64,000 nucleotides of DNA from the NCBI GenBank assembly GCA_036405235.1, contig DASWYA010000001.1, positions 310,001 to 374,000 of the forward strand. The letters are read 5' to 3'. A program made the position numbers and the translations under genes. How positions within the stretch are numbered: position 1 is the stretch's first letter; each line of letters starts with the position of its first letter. The DNA is from JASLCR01 sp036405235. GTDB lineage: Bacteria > Patescibacteriota > Saccharimonadia > Saccharimonadales > Saccharimonadaceae. The notes beneath the pieces are model-generated. The model had not been told where the DNA came from. It did not search any database and was given only the letters and a program-made list of their open reading frames with translations. Positions 40,642 to 49,174 of this stretch are shown here, in pieces.

Positions 40642-40941
40642 TTACCGCGGTCGATTCATCGCCTCAAGGACATTTTTCACAAATTCACCCACTCCACCCG
40701 GCAGGTCAACAAAACTACTCAACAACCAACCGAATACAACGATCACAAGCGTACCACCTACAAGACTTCCTACACCGAAGAAGATGCCTCTCTGAAAGTT
40801 CATCCAAAATACTTGCGACTTAGAGCGATTAAAATCAAAGAATAGCTCTTCGATGAGGTTTACCCTAGCGCCTCGTTCGTTGTCACGCTTTACGTCAGCC
40901 GCAAGCTTTTTAACTACACTCTTTTTGCTATTGTCAGCCAT
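40642..40941 (-). CDS. DUF5665-like small membrane protein
   Basis: 99 residues. A cytoplasmic basic/acidic head (MADNSKKSVVKKLAADVKRD), then QRGIFFGVGSLVGGTLVIVV (one or two spans, about 49-78), then a short amphipathic end. The 'FFGVGSLVGGTLVI' signature recalls the DUF5665 family; function unknown. Its ATG overlaps the stop of the YtxH-like gene by one base (TAATG), so the two are coupled in a three-gene set of small envelope proteins. Confidence 0.65.
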   Translation of the reverse strand: MADNSKKSVVKKLAADVKRDNERGARVNLIEELFFDFNRSKSQVFWMNFQRGIFFGVGSLVGGTLVIVVFGWLLSSFVDLPGGVGEFVKNVLEAMNRPR

Positions 40942-41210
40942 TATTTTTTAAAGCCGTCTTTTGCTCCGTCTATCGCATTCTCTGCACGATTCTTGAGTTC
41001 ACCAGCCTTAGTTTTAACTTCTTTGACAACTTTGTCAGCCCTCTCAGCAGTCTCATCTTTTTTCTTTACAGCCTCGTTTTTCAGTCCTTCGGCTTTTTGC
41101 TTTAGATCTTCGCGAGTTTCCTTACCACTCTTAGGTGCCGTCAAGATCCCAGCGACAATCCCAGCCGCTGCACCAATAATCGCTCCGAGTGCGAATTTTC
41201 CTTTTGCCAT
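40941..41210 (-). CDS. YtxH-like protein
   Basis: 89 residues. A Gly/Ala-rich membrane helix (FALGAIIGAAAGIVAGIL) is followed by TAPKSGKETREDLKQKAEGL, the hallmark of YtxH-type stress proteins, then a Lys/Glu amphipathic helix of about 55 residues. Function unknown; in Firmicutes such proteins respond to general stress (family knowledge). GGAGG lies directly before the TATAATATG start, so it is normally translated within the operon. Confidence 0.75.
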   Translation of the reverse strand: MAKGKFALGAIIGAAAGIVAGILTAPKSGKETREDLKQKAEGLKNEAVKKKDETAERADKVVKEVKTKAGELKNRAENAIDGAKDGFKK

Positions 41211-41221
41211 ATTATACCTCC

Positions 41222-41467
41222 TTATTTTTTCTTAGAAAACTTCTTGAGTCCGCCGAAAAGCATTTTACCTAAAAACGCCTGAGAAGTTACTCTCGATATA
41301 TTTGCCGTGAGTGATTCCATGTTATCTGCCGCCTTTTCAGCCTTTGCAGTAACCCGCCTGATCTGAAGTGTAACTTTGATAAGTAGAATGCCTATGACAA
41401 TGCCAATAACAAGAAAGATTGCAAGCGCGGCTGATAGTATGATGACAAGTATCTCAAATGCATTCAT
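41222..41467 (-). CDS. Small membrane protein with coiled-coil tail (DUF948-like layout)
   Basis: 81 residues. One long N-terminal span (ILVIILSAALAIFLVIGIVI, about 6-30), then a helical region QIRRVTAKAEKAADNMESL, then a basic end (GGLKKFSKKK). The layout resembles DUF948 proteins, often found before YtxH genes. First gene of the trio 41467-40642. TACAAT ends 9 bases before the ATG. Confidence 0.65.
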   Translation of the reverse strand: MNAFEILVIILSAALAIFLVIGIVIGILLIKVTLQIRRVTAKAEKAADNMESLTANISRVTSQAFLGKMLFGGLKKFSKKK

Positions 41468-41476
41468 CTACACTCT

Positions 41477-41482
41477 ATTGTA
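41477..41482 (-). promoter_or_regulatory. -10 box for the small envelope-protein operon
   Basis: TACAAT, 9 bases before the ATG at 41467, just after the galU terminator; weak -35. Confidence 0.45.
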
Positions 41483-41495
41483 CTACGAAGTGAGT

Positions 41496-41519
41496 GAAAA
41501 CCGAGCTTGTTCGGTTTTC
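41496..41519 (-). terminator. Terminator after galU
   Basis: Nine-pair stem GAAAACCGA/TCGGTTTTC around a 6-base loop; the T-run is part of the 3' arm. Confidence 0.6.
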
Positions 41520-41563
41520 CAAGCGAGGACGTACATCAGCAACGCTATTATATCACGCAAGCT

Positions 41564-42454
41564 TTAACTAAGCTTTTCTTGCATGTACTCGCGCAGGCTA
41601 TCGCCAAGCTCAGGATGCCGAAGACCAAAATCAATTGTTGTCTTGAGATATTCAAGCTTGTCGCCAGTGTCGTAGAATACACCATCTTGGATTTCTCTCG
41701 CATAGAAACTATGTCCATCTTCAATCATCTGCTGGACGAACGGCTGGAATGTAAACTCACCCGTATCGTGAGATTTGAGACCCTTTTCTATGTATTGAAG
41801 CAACTCAGATGGGAACAAGTACTCTGACACACTCGCAAGATTAGACGGAGCCGCCTCCTTAGAGCCTGGCTTCTCAACGATTTCAGACATCTTTATTACA
41901 CCATCACCTACAGTTTCACCCGCTGCGATTCCATAGCTTCCATATTCTTTTTCCGACAAGACCTGTTTACATGCAAAAACACCGCCATCGTGCTCGAGGG
42001 CTGTTTCAATCAACTGCGTCGTAGCACCTGCCTCAGGAGTAAAGAAATCGTCAGCAAACTTATAGATAAATGACTCGTTACCAATCAGATGCGCGGCGCT
42101 AAGTAGTGGTGTGGCATTTCCGTACGGACCTTTCTGACGGACATAGACAAAGTTTGCCATGTTTGAGATTTCATTCAACATATCAATGTATGGTCTCTTT
42201 TTCTCGCCACCTGCACGTAGATTCGAAAGCAAGTCTTCATTTGGAATATCAAAATGATCTTCAATCGCACGCTTGTTTGTGCTGCCTACAATGATAATGT
42301 CTTTAATACCAGCTTCCACAAGCTCTTCTACTACATATTGAATAATCGGCTTGTCAATGAGAGGCAGCATTTCTTTTGGCATCGCCTTCGTCTGAGGCAA
42401 AAACCTGGTGCCAAAACCTGCTGCTGGAATAATTGCTTTAGTTGGTCGTTTCAT
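41564..42454 (-). CDS. galU: UTP-glucose-1-phosphate uridylyltransferase
   Basis: 296 residues. Nucleotidyltransferase signature IPAAGFGTRFLPQTKAMPKE (about 9-28), then IDKPIIQYVVEELVEAGI, the EYGSYGIAAG sugar-binding region and KFADDFFTPEAGA. Makes UDP-glucose for surface glycans. Its first 17 bases overlap the upstream Nudix gene, with GGAGAAA as ribosome site, so it is the last gene of a cluster starting at gatC. Confidence 0.95.
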   Translation of the reverse strand: MKRPTKAIIPAAGFGTRFLPQTKAMPKEMLPLIDKPIIQYVVEELVEAGIKDIIIVGSTNKRAIEDHFDIPNEDLLSNLRAGGEKKRPYIDMLNEISNMANFVYVRQKGPYGNATPLLSAAHLIGNESFIYKFADDFFTPEAGATTQLIETALEHDGGVFACKQVLSEKEYGSYGIAAGETVGDGVIKMSEIVEKPGSKEAAPSNLASVSEYLFPSELLQYIEKGLKSHDTGEFTFQPFVQQMIEDGHSFYAREIQDGVFYDTGDKLEYLKTTIDFGLRHPELGDSLREYMQEKLS

Positions 42455-42998
42455 ATTTTTTCTCCAGTTCTTTCAGTTTATCATACGCAAGCAGTATGCC
42501 TCCGGCATCAGTCATGTGACCGCTTTTGGCATTATTGATCAGCTCTGCGATAGATATTTTCTGAACCTCTATCACTTCAAAATCATCATGCGAATGGGTT
42601 ATTTCATCAAGCGGCTCACAGTCTATTGCCAAGAAGTAATGCGAAACACTATCACGCCAGGCGTCGCGATGCGTAAAGCCAAGCTCTTCGATAGCGCCTG
42701 GTTTGTACCCAACCTCTTCGGCTAATTCGCGGATTGCAGCATGCAGAGGAGTTTCACCCTGATCTACCTGACCACCAGGAAGTTCATCCATGACCTTTTC
42801 AGGTCCACAGCGGAACTGTCGACCAACGATCACCATACCATCCTTATCAAGAGCAATCATATTTGCATCTTGCTCGGCTTTTTTACCGCTTATATCGACC
42901 GTTGCCTCTCCAAGTCTAGGATGTGCATACGTCCTTTGAAAAACCGGTCGCCAACCCTCGTAGACTTGCCGCTCGCTCAGTACTTTCCATGGTTTCAT
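42438..42998 (-). CDS. Nudix hydrolase, ADP-ribose pyrophosphatase type
   Basis: 186 residues. N-terminal beta-sheet domain (EGWRPVFQRTYAHPRLG), then RQFRCGPEKVMDELPGGQVD and the Nudix box G-QVDQG-E with RELAEEVGY (about 94-117). The PGG before the box and the N-terminal swapped-domain-like region resemble ADP-sugar pyrophosphatases. Beside galU, a role in nucleotide-sugar turnover is reasonable but inferred. Begins 3 bases after gatB. Confidence 0.88.
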   Translation of the reverse strand: MKPWKVLSERQVYEGWRPVFQRTYAHPRLGEATVDISGKKAEQDANMIALDKDGMVIVGRQFRCGPEKVMDELPGGQVDQGETPLHAAIRELAEEVGYKPGAIEELGFTHRDAWRDSVSHYFLAIDCEPLDEITHSHDDFEVIEVQKISIAELINNAKSGHMTDAGGILLAYDKLKELEKKYETTN

Positions 42999-43001
42999 AT
43001 T

Positions 43002-44417
43002 TTATAACCTTTCACGTATAAGTTTTTGAGCCAAGGCTGGATTCGCCTGACCTTTCGACTTTTTCATAATCTGCCCAACCAAGAAGCCGATGGCTTTATC
43101 ATTACCTCCTCGAATATCTTCGACAGCTTTTTGACTAGCCGGATCAGCTAAAACTTCATCAACGATAGCAGCAATTGCACCTTCATCGCTGACTTGCAAC
43201 AAATTCTTTTCCTCAGCAATCTTGCGTGGACTAGTAGCCCCAGCCATCAAGTCATTAAATAACTCGCTTGCAGCATTTGAAGAAATCTCGCTTTTTTCAG
43301 TCATATTCGCCAGCTCAAGCAGATCATCAATTCGCGCAACTGAGTCAAGTTCCGTATCTTCGCTTAAACTACTCGCAACCCAGTTAGCGACACGCTTTGA
43401 AGCCGCTTTATCTTCGGCAAGAACCTGAGAAACCATTTCAGCAAGTAATTGCTTGGCAAGCACAGTATTTACGACTGACTTATCTACGCCTAGAGCTGAA
43501 AATTCAGCACGATATTCTGGAGGTAGCTTTGGCATACCAGCTTGAATATCGGTAATTTCTTCATCGGTGAGCACGATTGGAGGAATGTCTGCATCAGGCA
43601 TGTATCGATAGTCTTGAGCGTCTTCCTTGCTGCGTTGACTCACTGTAATACCCTTATCGTCAACCCATCCACGTGTCTCCTGTACGATCTGCTCACCCTT
43701 CTCAAGCAGCTCTACCTGGCGCTTAAACTCATACTCAGCCGCTTTCTCGACGCTACGAAATGAGTTAAGATTTTTTACCTCAGCTCGCTTGCCAAGCTGA
43801 GTCGCACCATTTTTCGCAACTGAAATATTCACGTCAAAACGCATATTACCGTGATAAAGGTCGCCATGTGTCACGCCTGCATATGTCATTAGCCTATATA
43901 GTTCAGTTGCGTAAGCACGTGCTTCTTCTGGTGAGTGAATATCCGGCTCTGATACAATCTCAATCAATGGAGTACCAGCACGGTTTAGGTCAACAAGCGA
44001 ATAGTCGCTAAAATGCGTCTGCTTTCCGGCATCCTCTTCCATGTGCGCATGGTGAATTCGCACTCTGACACTTTGACCATCCTCAAGCGGCGCATCTACA
44101 TGTCCAGCCAGTATAATCGGCTGATACATCTGAGTCGTCTGGTAGCCTTTTGGAAGATCAGGATAGAAGTAATGTTTCCGGTCGAACCGTGAAATTCGCG
44201 CGATCTCTGCATTTAATGCTTTTCCTGCTTTAATAGCCAGATTAACAGCTTCACGGTTTAATACGGGTAGCATGCCGGGCAGCCCAAAATCAATCTCATG
44301 TACTTTACTGTTTGGCTCGGCATCTCGAGCATCATTATCAGCTGAACTGAATAACTTCGTCTTTGTCGCAAGCTGCACGTGGCATTCGATGCCAATTGTC
44401 ATCTGCCAGTCACTCAT
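43002..44417 (-). CDS. gatB: Asp-tRNA(Asn)/Glu-tRNA(Gln) amidotransferase subunit B
   Basis: 471 residues. Kinase-like catalytic domain with GIECHVQLATKTKLFS (about 9-24), PNSKVHEIDFGLPGMLPVLN, DLNRAGTPLIEIVSEPD and the cradle; C-terminal YqeY-like helical domain ending NPALAQKLIRERL. It phosphorylates mischarged Glu-tRNA(Gln) or Asp-tRNA(Asn), which GatA ammonia then amidates. ATG overlaps the upstream gene by ATGA (44417-44414); GAGGG precedes it. Confidence 0.96.
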   Translation of the reverse strand: MSDWQMTIGIECHVQLATKTKLFSSADNDARDAEPNSKVHEIDFGLPGMLPVLNREAVNLAIKAGKALNAEIARISRFDRKHYFYPDLPKGYQTTQMYQPIILAGHVDAPLEDGQSVRVRIHHAHMEEDAGKQTHFSDYSLVDLNRAGTPLIEIVSEPDIHSPEEARAYATELYRLMTYAGVTHGDLYHGNMRFDVNISVAKNGATQLGKRAEVKNLNSFRSVEKAAEYEFKRQVELLEKGEQIVQETRGWVDDKGITVSQRSKEDAQDYRYMPDADIPPIVLTDEEITDIQAGMPKLPPEYRAEFSALGVDKSVVNTVLAKQLLAEMVSQVLAEDKAASKRVANWVASSLSEDTELDSVARIDDLLELANMTEKSEISSNAASELFNDLMAGATSPRKIAEEKNLLQVSDEGAIAAIVDEVLADPASQKAVEDIRGGNDKAIGFLVGQIMKKSKGQANPALAQKLIRERL

Positions 44418-44833
44418 ATAGCCCTCACATCCTTTAACGCTTGTTTGAATGCCGCAAGCGCTCTTACGGTAATCTCGTGACTTATCTTCACGTCACTTTC
44501 GTGTGCAATTCGATTGCGTAACTTATGCGCCGTCCACACATGGTCAGCATTACTCCAAGTATTCTTGGCACTTTTCATTCTCTCGCCCATTGTAGCGCCT
44601 TTGTACTTAGATTGTTTCAAGGCTTGATCGAGAAGCTTGTCAGCGTTCAAGATTGCTAAGTGACGACTTGCTTCATTGTCACGAACGAGCGATTGTTCAA
44701 TGCGTAGCCACTGACTACGATACTTTTCAACATTTAAGCTTGCACCTTGACCACGCCTAGTGATGAAAAATAATACTACTCCGCCAAGCATCAGTGCAAC
44801 AACAAAGAGGATCAAGAGACCGACATCCATCAC
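44414..44833 (-). CDS. Membrane protein of unknown function between gatA and gatB
   Basis: 139 residues. One N-terminal span (LLILFVVALMLGGVVLFFI, about 6-24) followed by a helical cytoplasmic domain rich in Arg, Lys, His (QWLRIEQSLVRDNEASRHLA, MKSAKNTWSNADHVW, RNRIAHESDVKIS). The last part looks like a small HEPN-type helical bundle with an RNRIAHE motif, but I do not claim a nuclease. It overlaps both gatA (44833-44830) and gatB (44417-44414) by 4 bases, so it is stoichiometrically coupled to the amidotransferase. Confidence 0.65.
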   Translation of the reverse strand: MMDVGLLILFVVALMLGGVVLFFITRRGQGASLNVEKYRSQWLRIEQSLVRDNEASRHLAILNADKLLDQALKQSKYKGATMGERMKSAKNTWSNADHVWTAHKLRNRIAHESDVKISHEITVRALAAFKQALKDVRAI

Positions 44834-46200
44834 TCAGTCTCCATTTCTTTTGCTAGAGCAAGCAACAAAGCATCATCCTTGCTAGCAGCCATCAGTTGCA
44901 CGCCAACTGGCAATCCTCCGTCTGTCTTACCGGCTGGTACGTTCAGACCTGGAATTCCAGCAAGACTCGCTGGCACTGTCATTGCATCGGCAAGATACAT
45001 CTTAATAGGATCATCAGTGTTTTCATTAAGCCCAAATGCAGGAGTTGGAGCGGTCGGGCTGACGAGAATATCATATTCAGCAAAAAGTGTATTGAATTGA
45101 TCAATAAGAAGTGTGCGAGCTTTCTGTGCCTGCTGGTAATACGCATCGAAGAAACCGCTTGATAGTACATAGCTTCCTATCATGATTCGCCGCTTGTTTT
45201 CCGTCATAAAGCCCTCGTCTCGAGACCTTCCATATAGCTCTGCTAGTGTCTTCACTCCTTCTGCTCGGCGTCCATAGCGCACACCATCATAGCGCGCCAG
45301 ATTTGACGATACTTCAGCTGGCACGATGATGTAATACATCGCTAGCGTATGTTTTACGATCGGCAAACTTACTTCTTCCACTACATGACCAGCTTGCTTG
45401 AGGCGAGTGGTATATTCATGAATACGTGCCAAAACTTCCGGGTCAACATCATCAGTCATCAGCTCTTTTATAAGGCCAACTTTTAGTTTCCTATCAAGCT
45501 TCGACGGCTCAAAAAAGTCCGGAAGCGTTGTCATGTCTCGACTATCATGTCCAGCCATAATAGCGAGTACCGTCTCAACATCCTCGGCCGTATTTGCAAA
45601 ACAGCCCATACAGTCGGTGCTGCTTGCCATTGCCACTACACCATAACGGCTCACAGCGCCATACGTCGGCTTTATGCCATATACTCCATTAAAACTGGCT
45701 GGTTGGCGAATCGAGCCGCCCGTATCACTACCGAGCGCAAATGGCACAACATTAAGCGCAACAGCCACAGCCGAGCCACCAGAAGATCCGCCAGCAACTT
45801 TATTTTGGTCATGAGCATTTTTCGTAGGGCCAAATGCAGAATTTTCGGTGCTACCGCCATGAGCAAATGCATCAAGATTTGCTTTACCGATACAAATAGC
45901 ACCTTCGGCTTCAAGTTTTTCTACGGCTGTCGCTTGCAAAGGTGCTTCAAAATTCTCTAAGATCTTAGCAGCAGCAGTTGTGGGCGCACCAAACGCCAAG
46001 TAATTATCTTTCACCACAAACGGCACGCCTGCGAGCTTGCCCGAAATCTCGCCAGCATCTACTTTTTTCGCTCGTTCTAGTGCGCGTTCTTCGGTTAAAT
46101 TCAGCAAGGCGTGGTATTCTTCATTTGCACGAGCTGCTTCCAGCGCCTTTTTTACATTTTCTTCGGCAGAATTATTCAAATAGTCTGAAATGGTCATCAT
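44830..46200 (-). CDS. gatA: Asp-tRNA(Asn)/Glu-tRNA(Gln) amidotransferase subunit A
   Basis: 456 residues. Amidase-signature enzyme that releases ammonia from glutamine. Catalytic Lys in GVPFVVKDNYLAFGAPTT (about 65), Gly/Ser-rich KVAGGSSGGSAVAVAL (about 136-151) and SDTGGSIRQPASFNGVYG with the Ser-cisSer-Lys triad. Slightly shorter than the usual 480. It follows gatC by 5 bases. Confidence 0.96.
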   Translation of the reverse strand: MMTISDYLNNSAEENVKKALEAARANEEYHALLNLTEERALERAKKVDAGEISGKLAGVPFVVKDNYLAFGAPTTAAAKILENFEAPLQATAVEKLEAEGAICIGKANLDAFAHGGSTENSAFGPTKNAHDQNKVAGGSSGGSAVAVALNVVPFALGSDTGGSIRQPASFNGVYGIKPTYGAVSRYGVVAMASSTDCMGCFANTAEDVETVLAIMAGHDSRDMTTLPDFFEPSKLDRKLKVGLIKELMTDDVDPEVLARIHEYTTRLKQAGHVVEEVSLPIVKHTLAMYYIIVPAEVSSNLARYDGVRYGRRAEGVKTLAELYGRSRDEGFMTENKRRIMIGSYVLSSGFFDAYYQQAQKARTLLIDQFNTLFAEYDILVSPTAPTPAFGLNENTDDPIKMYLADAMTVPASLAGIPGLNVPAGKTDGGLPVGVQLMAASKDDALLLALAKEMETE

Positions 46201-46205
46201 ATAAC

Positions 46206-46493
46206 TTATAGCACCTTGGGGACTTTTATTTGATTGTCTTTACTTTCCGGTGCAAGCGCCAGAAGTTGTTCTCTTGAAACACCCATCTGGATTTCGTCCG
46301 TGCGCCAGACGTTTTCAAGCCCAGTCACTTGATATGTAGGTTCAACACCGTTGGTGTCGAGTTCCGAGAGCTGCTCAATATAGCTCAGTATATTAGAAAT
46401 GTCCTTTTGAAGCCCAGTGATTTCTTCATCAGAAAGCTGCAAACTACTCAACGTCGCTAAATTCGCGACGTCCGCGAGAGATATTTGTGTCAT
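46206..46493 (-). CDS. gatC: Asp-tRNA(Asn)/Glu-tRNA(Gln) amidotransferase subunit C
   Basis: 95 residues. DVANLATLSSLQLSDEEITGL, then the conserved SYIEQLSELDTNGVEPTY and late VWRTDEIQMG follow the GatC pattern (VA.LArL.l.eeE ... D.V.p). It clamps GatA to GatB. First gene of gatC-gatA-TM protein-gatB-nudix-galU. The promoter lies in the end of uvrB, and TAAAAT ends 6 bases before the ATG. Confidence 0.94.
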   Translation of the reverse strand: MTQISLADVANLATLSSLQLSDEEITGLQKDISNILSYIEQLSELDTNGVEPTYQVTGLENVWRTDEIQMGVSREQLLALAPESKDNQIKVPKVL

Positions 46494-46499
46494 ACGTCT

Positions 46500-46528
46500 A
46501 TTTTACTGTTTAGCGCGAATTTCTGCAA
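46500..46528 (-). promoter_or_regulatory. Promoter for the gatCAB operon
   Basis: TTGCAG (46528-46523), 17-base spacer, TAAAAT (46505-46500), inside the last codons of uvrB; 6 bases to the gatC ATG. Confidence 0.7.
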
Positions 46529-48473
46529 TCAGGTCGCGCAGCTCAGCCGCCTTCTCGAATTCTAGATTTGCACTAGCAAGATCCATTTGTGCCGAAAGAT
46601 CCTTCACCAGAGAATCGTACTCGTCTTTTGGAATCTTATTGAGATTAAGCTTTGGTTTCTTGTCATCTTCCTTCATCGGAATGATAGCACGCAAGCCTTC
46701 GCCAATTTCTTTGGCTACACTTGTTGGTGTAATATCGTGCTCTCGGTTGTACTTTTCTTGAATATCCCGGCGTCGATTTGTCTCATCAATCGCGGCTTGC
46801 ATAGAGCGCGTAATCCTGTCAGCATACATAATAACCGTCCCATTTTCATGCCTCGCAGCTCGGCCGATAGTCTGGATAAGCGCACTCTCTGAACGAAGGA
46901 AGCCTTCTTTATCTGCATCAATGATTGCTACGAGGGAAACTTCAGGAAGATCGAGTCCTTCACGTAAAAGGTTAATGCCAACAAGTACATCATATATACC
47001 TGCGCGCAAATCCCTCAGAATATCACCTCGCTCAAGAGTATCAACCTCCGAGTGAATGTAGGCAGTTTTGATGCCAAGATCAAGCAGATGTTGACTGAGA
47101 TCCTCCGCCATGCGTTTTGTCAGCGTAGTCACCAAAACACGCTGCTTCTTAGCAGTTCGATCGCGTATCTCTGCAATCAGATCATCAACCTGACCCTCAG
47201 ACTTTCTGATTTCAAGCTGGGGATCGAGAAGGCCAGTTGGACGAATGACTTGCTGCGCCGGCTCGGGACTATGTGCCAACTCATAATCACCTGGAGTAGC
47301 CGAAACGTAGACTGCGTTGTTGATGTGCTTATCAAATTCTTCAAATCTAAGTGGTCGGTTATCGAGCGCCGACGGTAGACGGAACCCATGCTCCACAAGC
47401 ACTTCTTTTCGAGCGCGATCGCCGTTATACATACCACGTACTTGAGGTAAGCTCATATGACTTTCATCAACAAGCAGTAGCCAATCATCAGGATAATAAT
47501 CAAGAAGCGTTGCCGGTTGCTCACCCGGCTCACGATTTGTAAGGTAGCGCGAATAGTTTTCGATTCCTTTTACAAATCCTGTTTCTTCAAGCATTTCTAT
47601 GTCGTACTTTGTACGCTGCGCTAGGCGCTGAGCTTCAAGTAACTTATCGTGCTTTTCAAACCACTGCACACGCTCATCAAATTCTTTCTTAATGTTTTCA
47701 ATAGCATTGGCTATCTGCTCCTTAGGTGTAGCATAGTGGCTCGACGGGAAGATCTTTAGCTCGCTGGGTTCGCCCAAAATTTCGCCGGTCAATGGATCAA
47801 TCCGCGTCATACGATCGATCTCATCACCAAAGAACTCAATACGATACGCTACGTCACTTCCTGCCGGAAAAACATCCACAACATCGCCTTTTACTCTGAA
47901 GTTTCCGCGAGCAAAATCAATATCATTACGAGCATACTGTATGTCAGTCAGTAGACGGATAAATTTATCCTGTTGACGACGCTCACCCTTTTTGAGATGA
48001 ATCGACATACTTGCGTATGTATCAGGCGATCCAATACCATAAATACAGCTGACGGAAGCAACAATAATCACATCCCGTCTTGTAAGCAATGCTGTCGTAG
48101 CAGCATGACGCAAGCGATCAATTTCATCATTGATCTTGGAGTCTTTTTCGATATATGTATCGCTACTGGCAATATATGCTTCTGGCTGATAGTAATCGAA
48201 GTAGCTGACAAAATAGTGCACCTCATTGTCAGGGAAAAAGCTTTTAAATTCAGAATATAGCTGCGCAGCGAGCGTCTTGTTGTGCGCAAGTACAAGCGTA
48301 GGCACTTGGCGATTTTCAATAATATTCGCCATCGTAAACGTCTTGCCGGAACCGGTCACACCAAGAAGTGTTTGTTCACGCTCATTTTTCTCCAAACCAG
48401 CAACGAGTTGCGCAATAGCAGATGGCTGATCACCAGTTGGCTGATAGTTAGTGACGAGACGAAACTTGTCCAT
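46503..48473 (-). CDS. uvrB: Excinuclease ABC subunit B
   Basis: 656 residues, near the usual 670. Walker A LLGVTGSGKTFTMAN (about 36-50), the beta-hairpin YFVSYFDYYQPEAYI (about 87-101), DESHMSLPQVRGMYNGDRAR, helicase motifs V and VI (LDLPEVSLVAIIDADKEGFL, QTIGRAARHENG), and a C-terminal UVR motif (MDLASANLEFEKAAELRDL) that binds UvrC. Nucleotide-excision repair damage verification. TACAAT ends 6 bases before the ATG. Confidence 0.97.
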   Translation of the reverse strand: MDKFRLVTNYQPTGDQPSAIAQLVAGLEKNEREQTLLGVTGSGKTFTMANIIENRQVPTLVLAHNKTLAAQLYSEFKSFFPDNEVHYFVSYFDYYQPEAYIASSDTYIEKDSKINDEIDRLRHAATTALLTRRDVIIVASVSCIYGIGSPDTYASMSIHLKKGERRQQDKFIRLLTDIQYARNDIDFARGNFRVKGDVVDVFPAGSDVAYRIEFFGDEIDRMTRIDPLTGEILGEPSELKIFPSSHYATPKEQIANAIENIKKEFDERVQWFEKHDKLLEAQRLAQRTKYDIEMLEETGFVKGIENYSRYLTNREPGEQPATLLDYYPDDWLLLVDESHMSLPQVRGMYNGDRARKEVLVEHGFRLPSALDNRPLRFEEFDKHINNAVYVSATPGDYELAHSPEPAQQVIRPTGLLDPQLEIRKSEGQVDDLIAEIRDRTAKKQRVLVTTLTKRMAEDLSQHLLDLGIKTAYIHSEVDTLERGDILRDLRAGIYDVLVGINLLREGLDLPEVSLVAIIDADKEGFLRSESALIQTIGRAARHENGTVIMYADRITRSMQAAIDETNRRRDIQEKYNREHDITPTSVAKEIGEGLRAIIPMKEDDKKPKLNLNKIPKDEYDSLVKDLSAQMDLASANLEFEKAAELRDLIAEIRAKQ

Positions 48474-48479
48474 CTCTAT

Positions 48480-48485
48480 ATTGTA
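48480..48485 (-). promoter_or_regulatory. -10 box for uvrB
   Basis: TACAAT, 6 bases before the ATG at 48473; a partial -35 CTGACT lies 18 bases upstream. Confidence 0.55.
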
Positions 48486-48488
48486 ACA

Positions 48489-49061
48489 CTAGTTCTTATA
48501 GTCAGTCAGACCACTGCCATCATCCGCAAGACACTTGCTATCAACAAGCTGGGCAGGCACTTTCGCGGCTGTAAGATCTTTACAAGGCATGCCAAGATTC
48601 TGTGTACCTGCAACTTCTGTCACATCTCCTGTCCCATCTTTTGGTCCCCATATCGCGTAGTGACCCGTAGCTGCGCCAGCAGCGTAATCTCCATAGATTC
48701 GATCAATCGTGAACGTCTGTTTCACCGCTCCGTCCATCGCTTCAACACTTTTACCGGCTTCGGTTTTCAGGTATGTCTTTAATTTTTCGCCAACACCTTC
48801 AAGCTTGTCGACATCAGCAGCAGAAGCGACTACCGTGCCAGTAGAGTCTTTTTTGTCTTTACGAAGGTCAATATACTTTACTTGATCCGACTTCGTATCG
48901 TCATCCTTTTTATCTACAACAATAAGATCTGTATCCTTCTTCGGTTCTTCTTTAGCCACAAAATTCGTATAGAAAATCCATCCGAGCGCTACAACAAGCG
49001 CAAGCACTAAACAAATAATAGCTACAGCAGATGCCGACCCTGATTGATATCGCTTTTTCAT
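48489..49061 (-). CDS. Membrane-anchored extracytoplasmic protein, paralogue of the 1090-1839 product
   Basis: 190 residues. Anchor SASAVAIICLVLALVVALGW (about 8-27) followed by FYTNFVAKEEPKKDTDLIVV, matching the 1090-1839 protein (FYQNFIYREPTKTDTELLTV) through the anchor and linker. The remaining domains differ: here there is a charged linker, VVASAADVDKLEGVGEKLKT, and a Cys pair (MPCKD, SKCLAD). Function unknown. AAAGGGG lies about 7 bases before the ATG, so it has a leader rather than a leaderless start. Confidence 0.7.
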   Translation of the reverse strand: MKKRYQSGSASAVAIICLVLALVVALGWIFYTNFVAKEEPKKDTDLIVVDKKDDDTKSDQVKYIDLRKDKKDSTGTVVASAADVDKLEGVGEKLKTYLKTEAGKSVEAMDGAVKQTFTIDRIYGDYAAGAATGHYAIWGPKDGTGDVTEVAGTQNLGMPCKDLTAAKVPAQLVDSKCLADDGSGLTDYKN

Positions 49062-49085
49062 AAGACGCCCCTTTTCCCATTAGAA

Positions 49086-49115
49086 TTGCTGTGTTCATTT
49101 AAGCATAACTATATT
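49086..49115 (+). promoter_or_regulatory. Promoter for the LOG-family gene
   Basis: TTGCTG (49086-49091), 18-base spacer, TATATT (49110-49115). A second box, TATACT, lies 16 bases before the ATG. Confidence 0.45.
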
Positions 49116-49174
49116 TTGCATACAATCACTTCCTTATTCAACACGCTTACGGTATACTACCAAGAAGTAAACAC

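Noticed and set aside
41210..41219. TATAAT directly before the YtxH-like ATG as a leaderless promoter
   Set aside because: The box abuts the ATG with no room for a start site, and GGAGG precedes it, so it is an ordinary operon-internal start.
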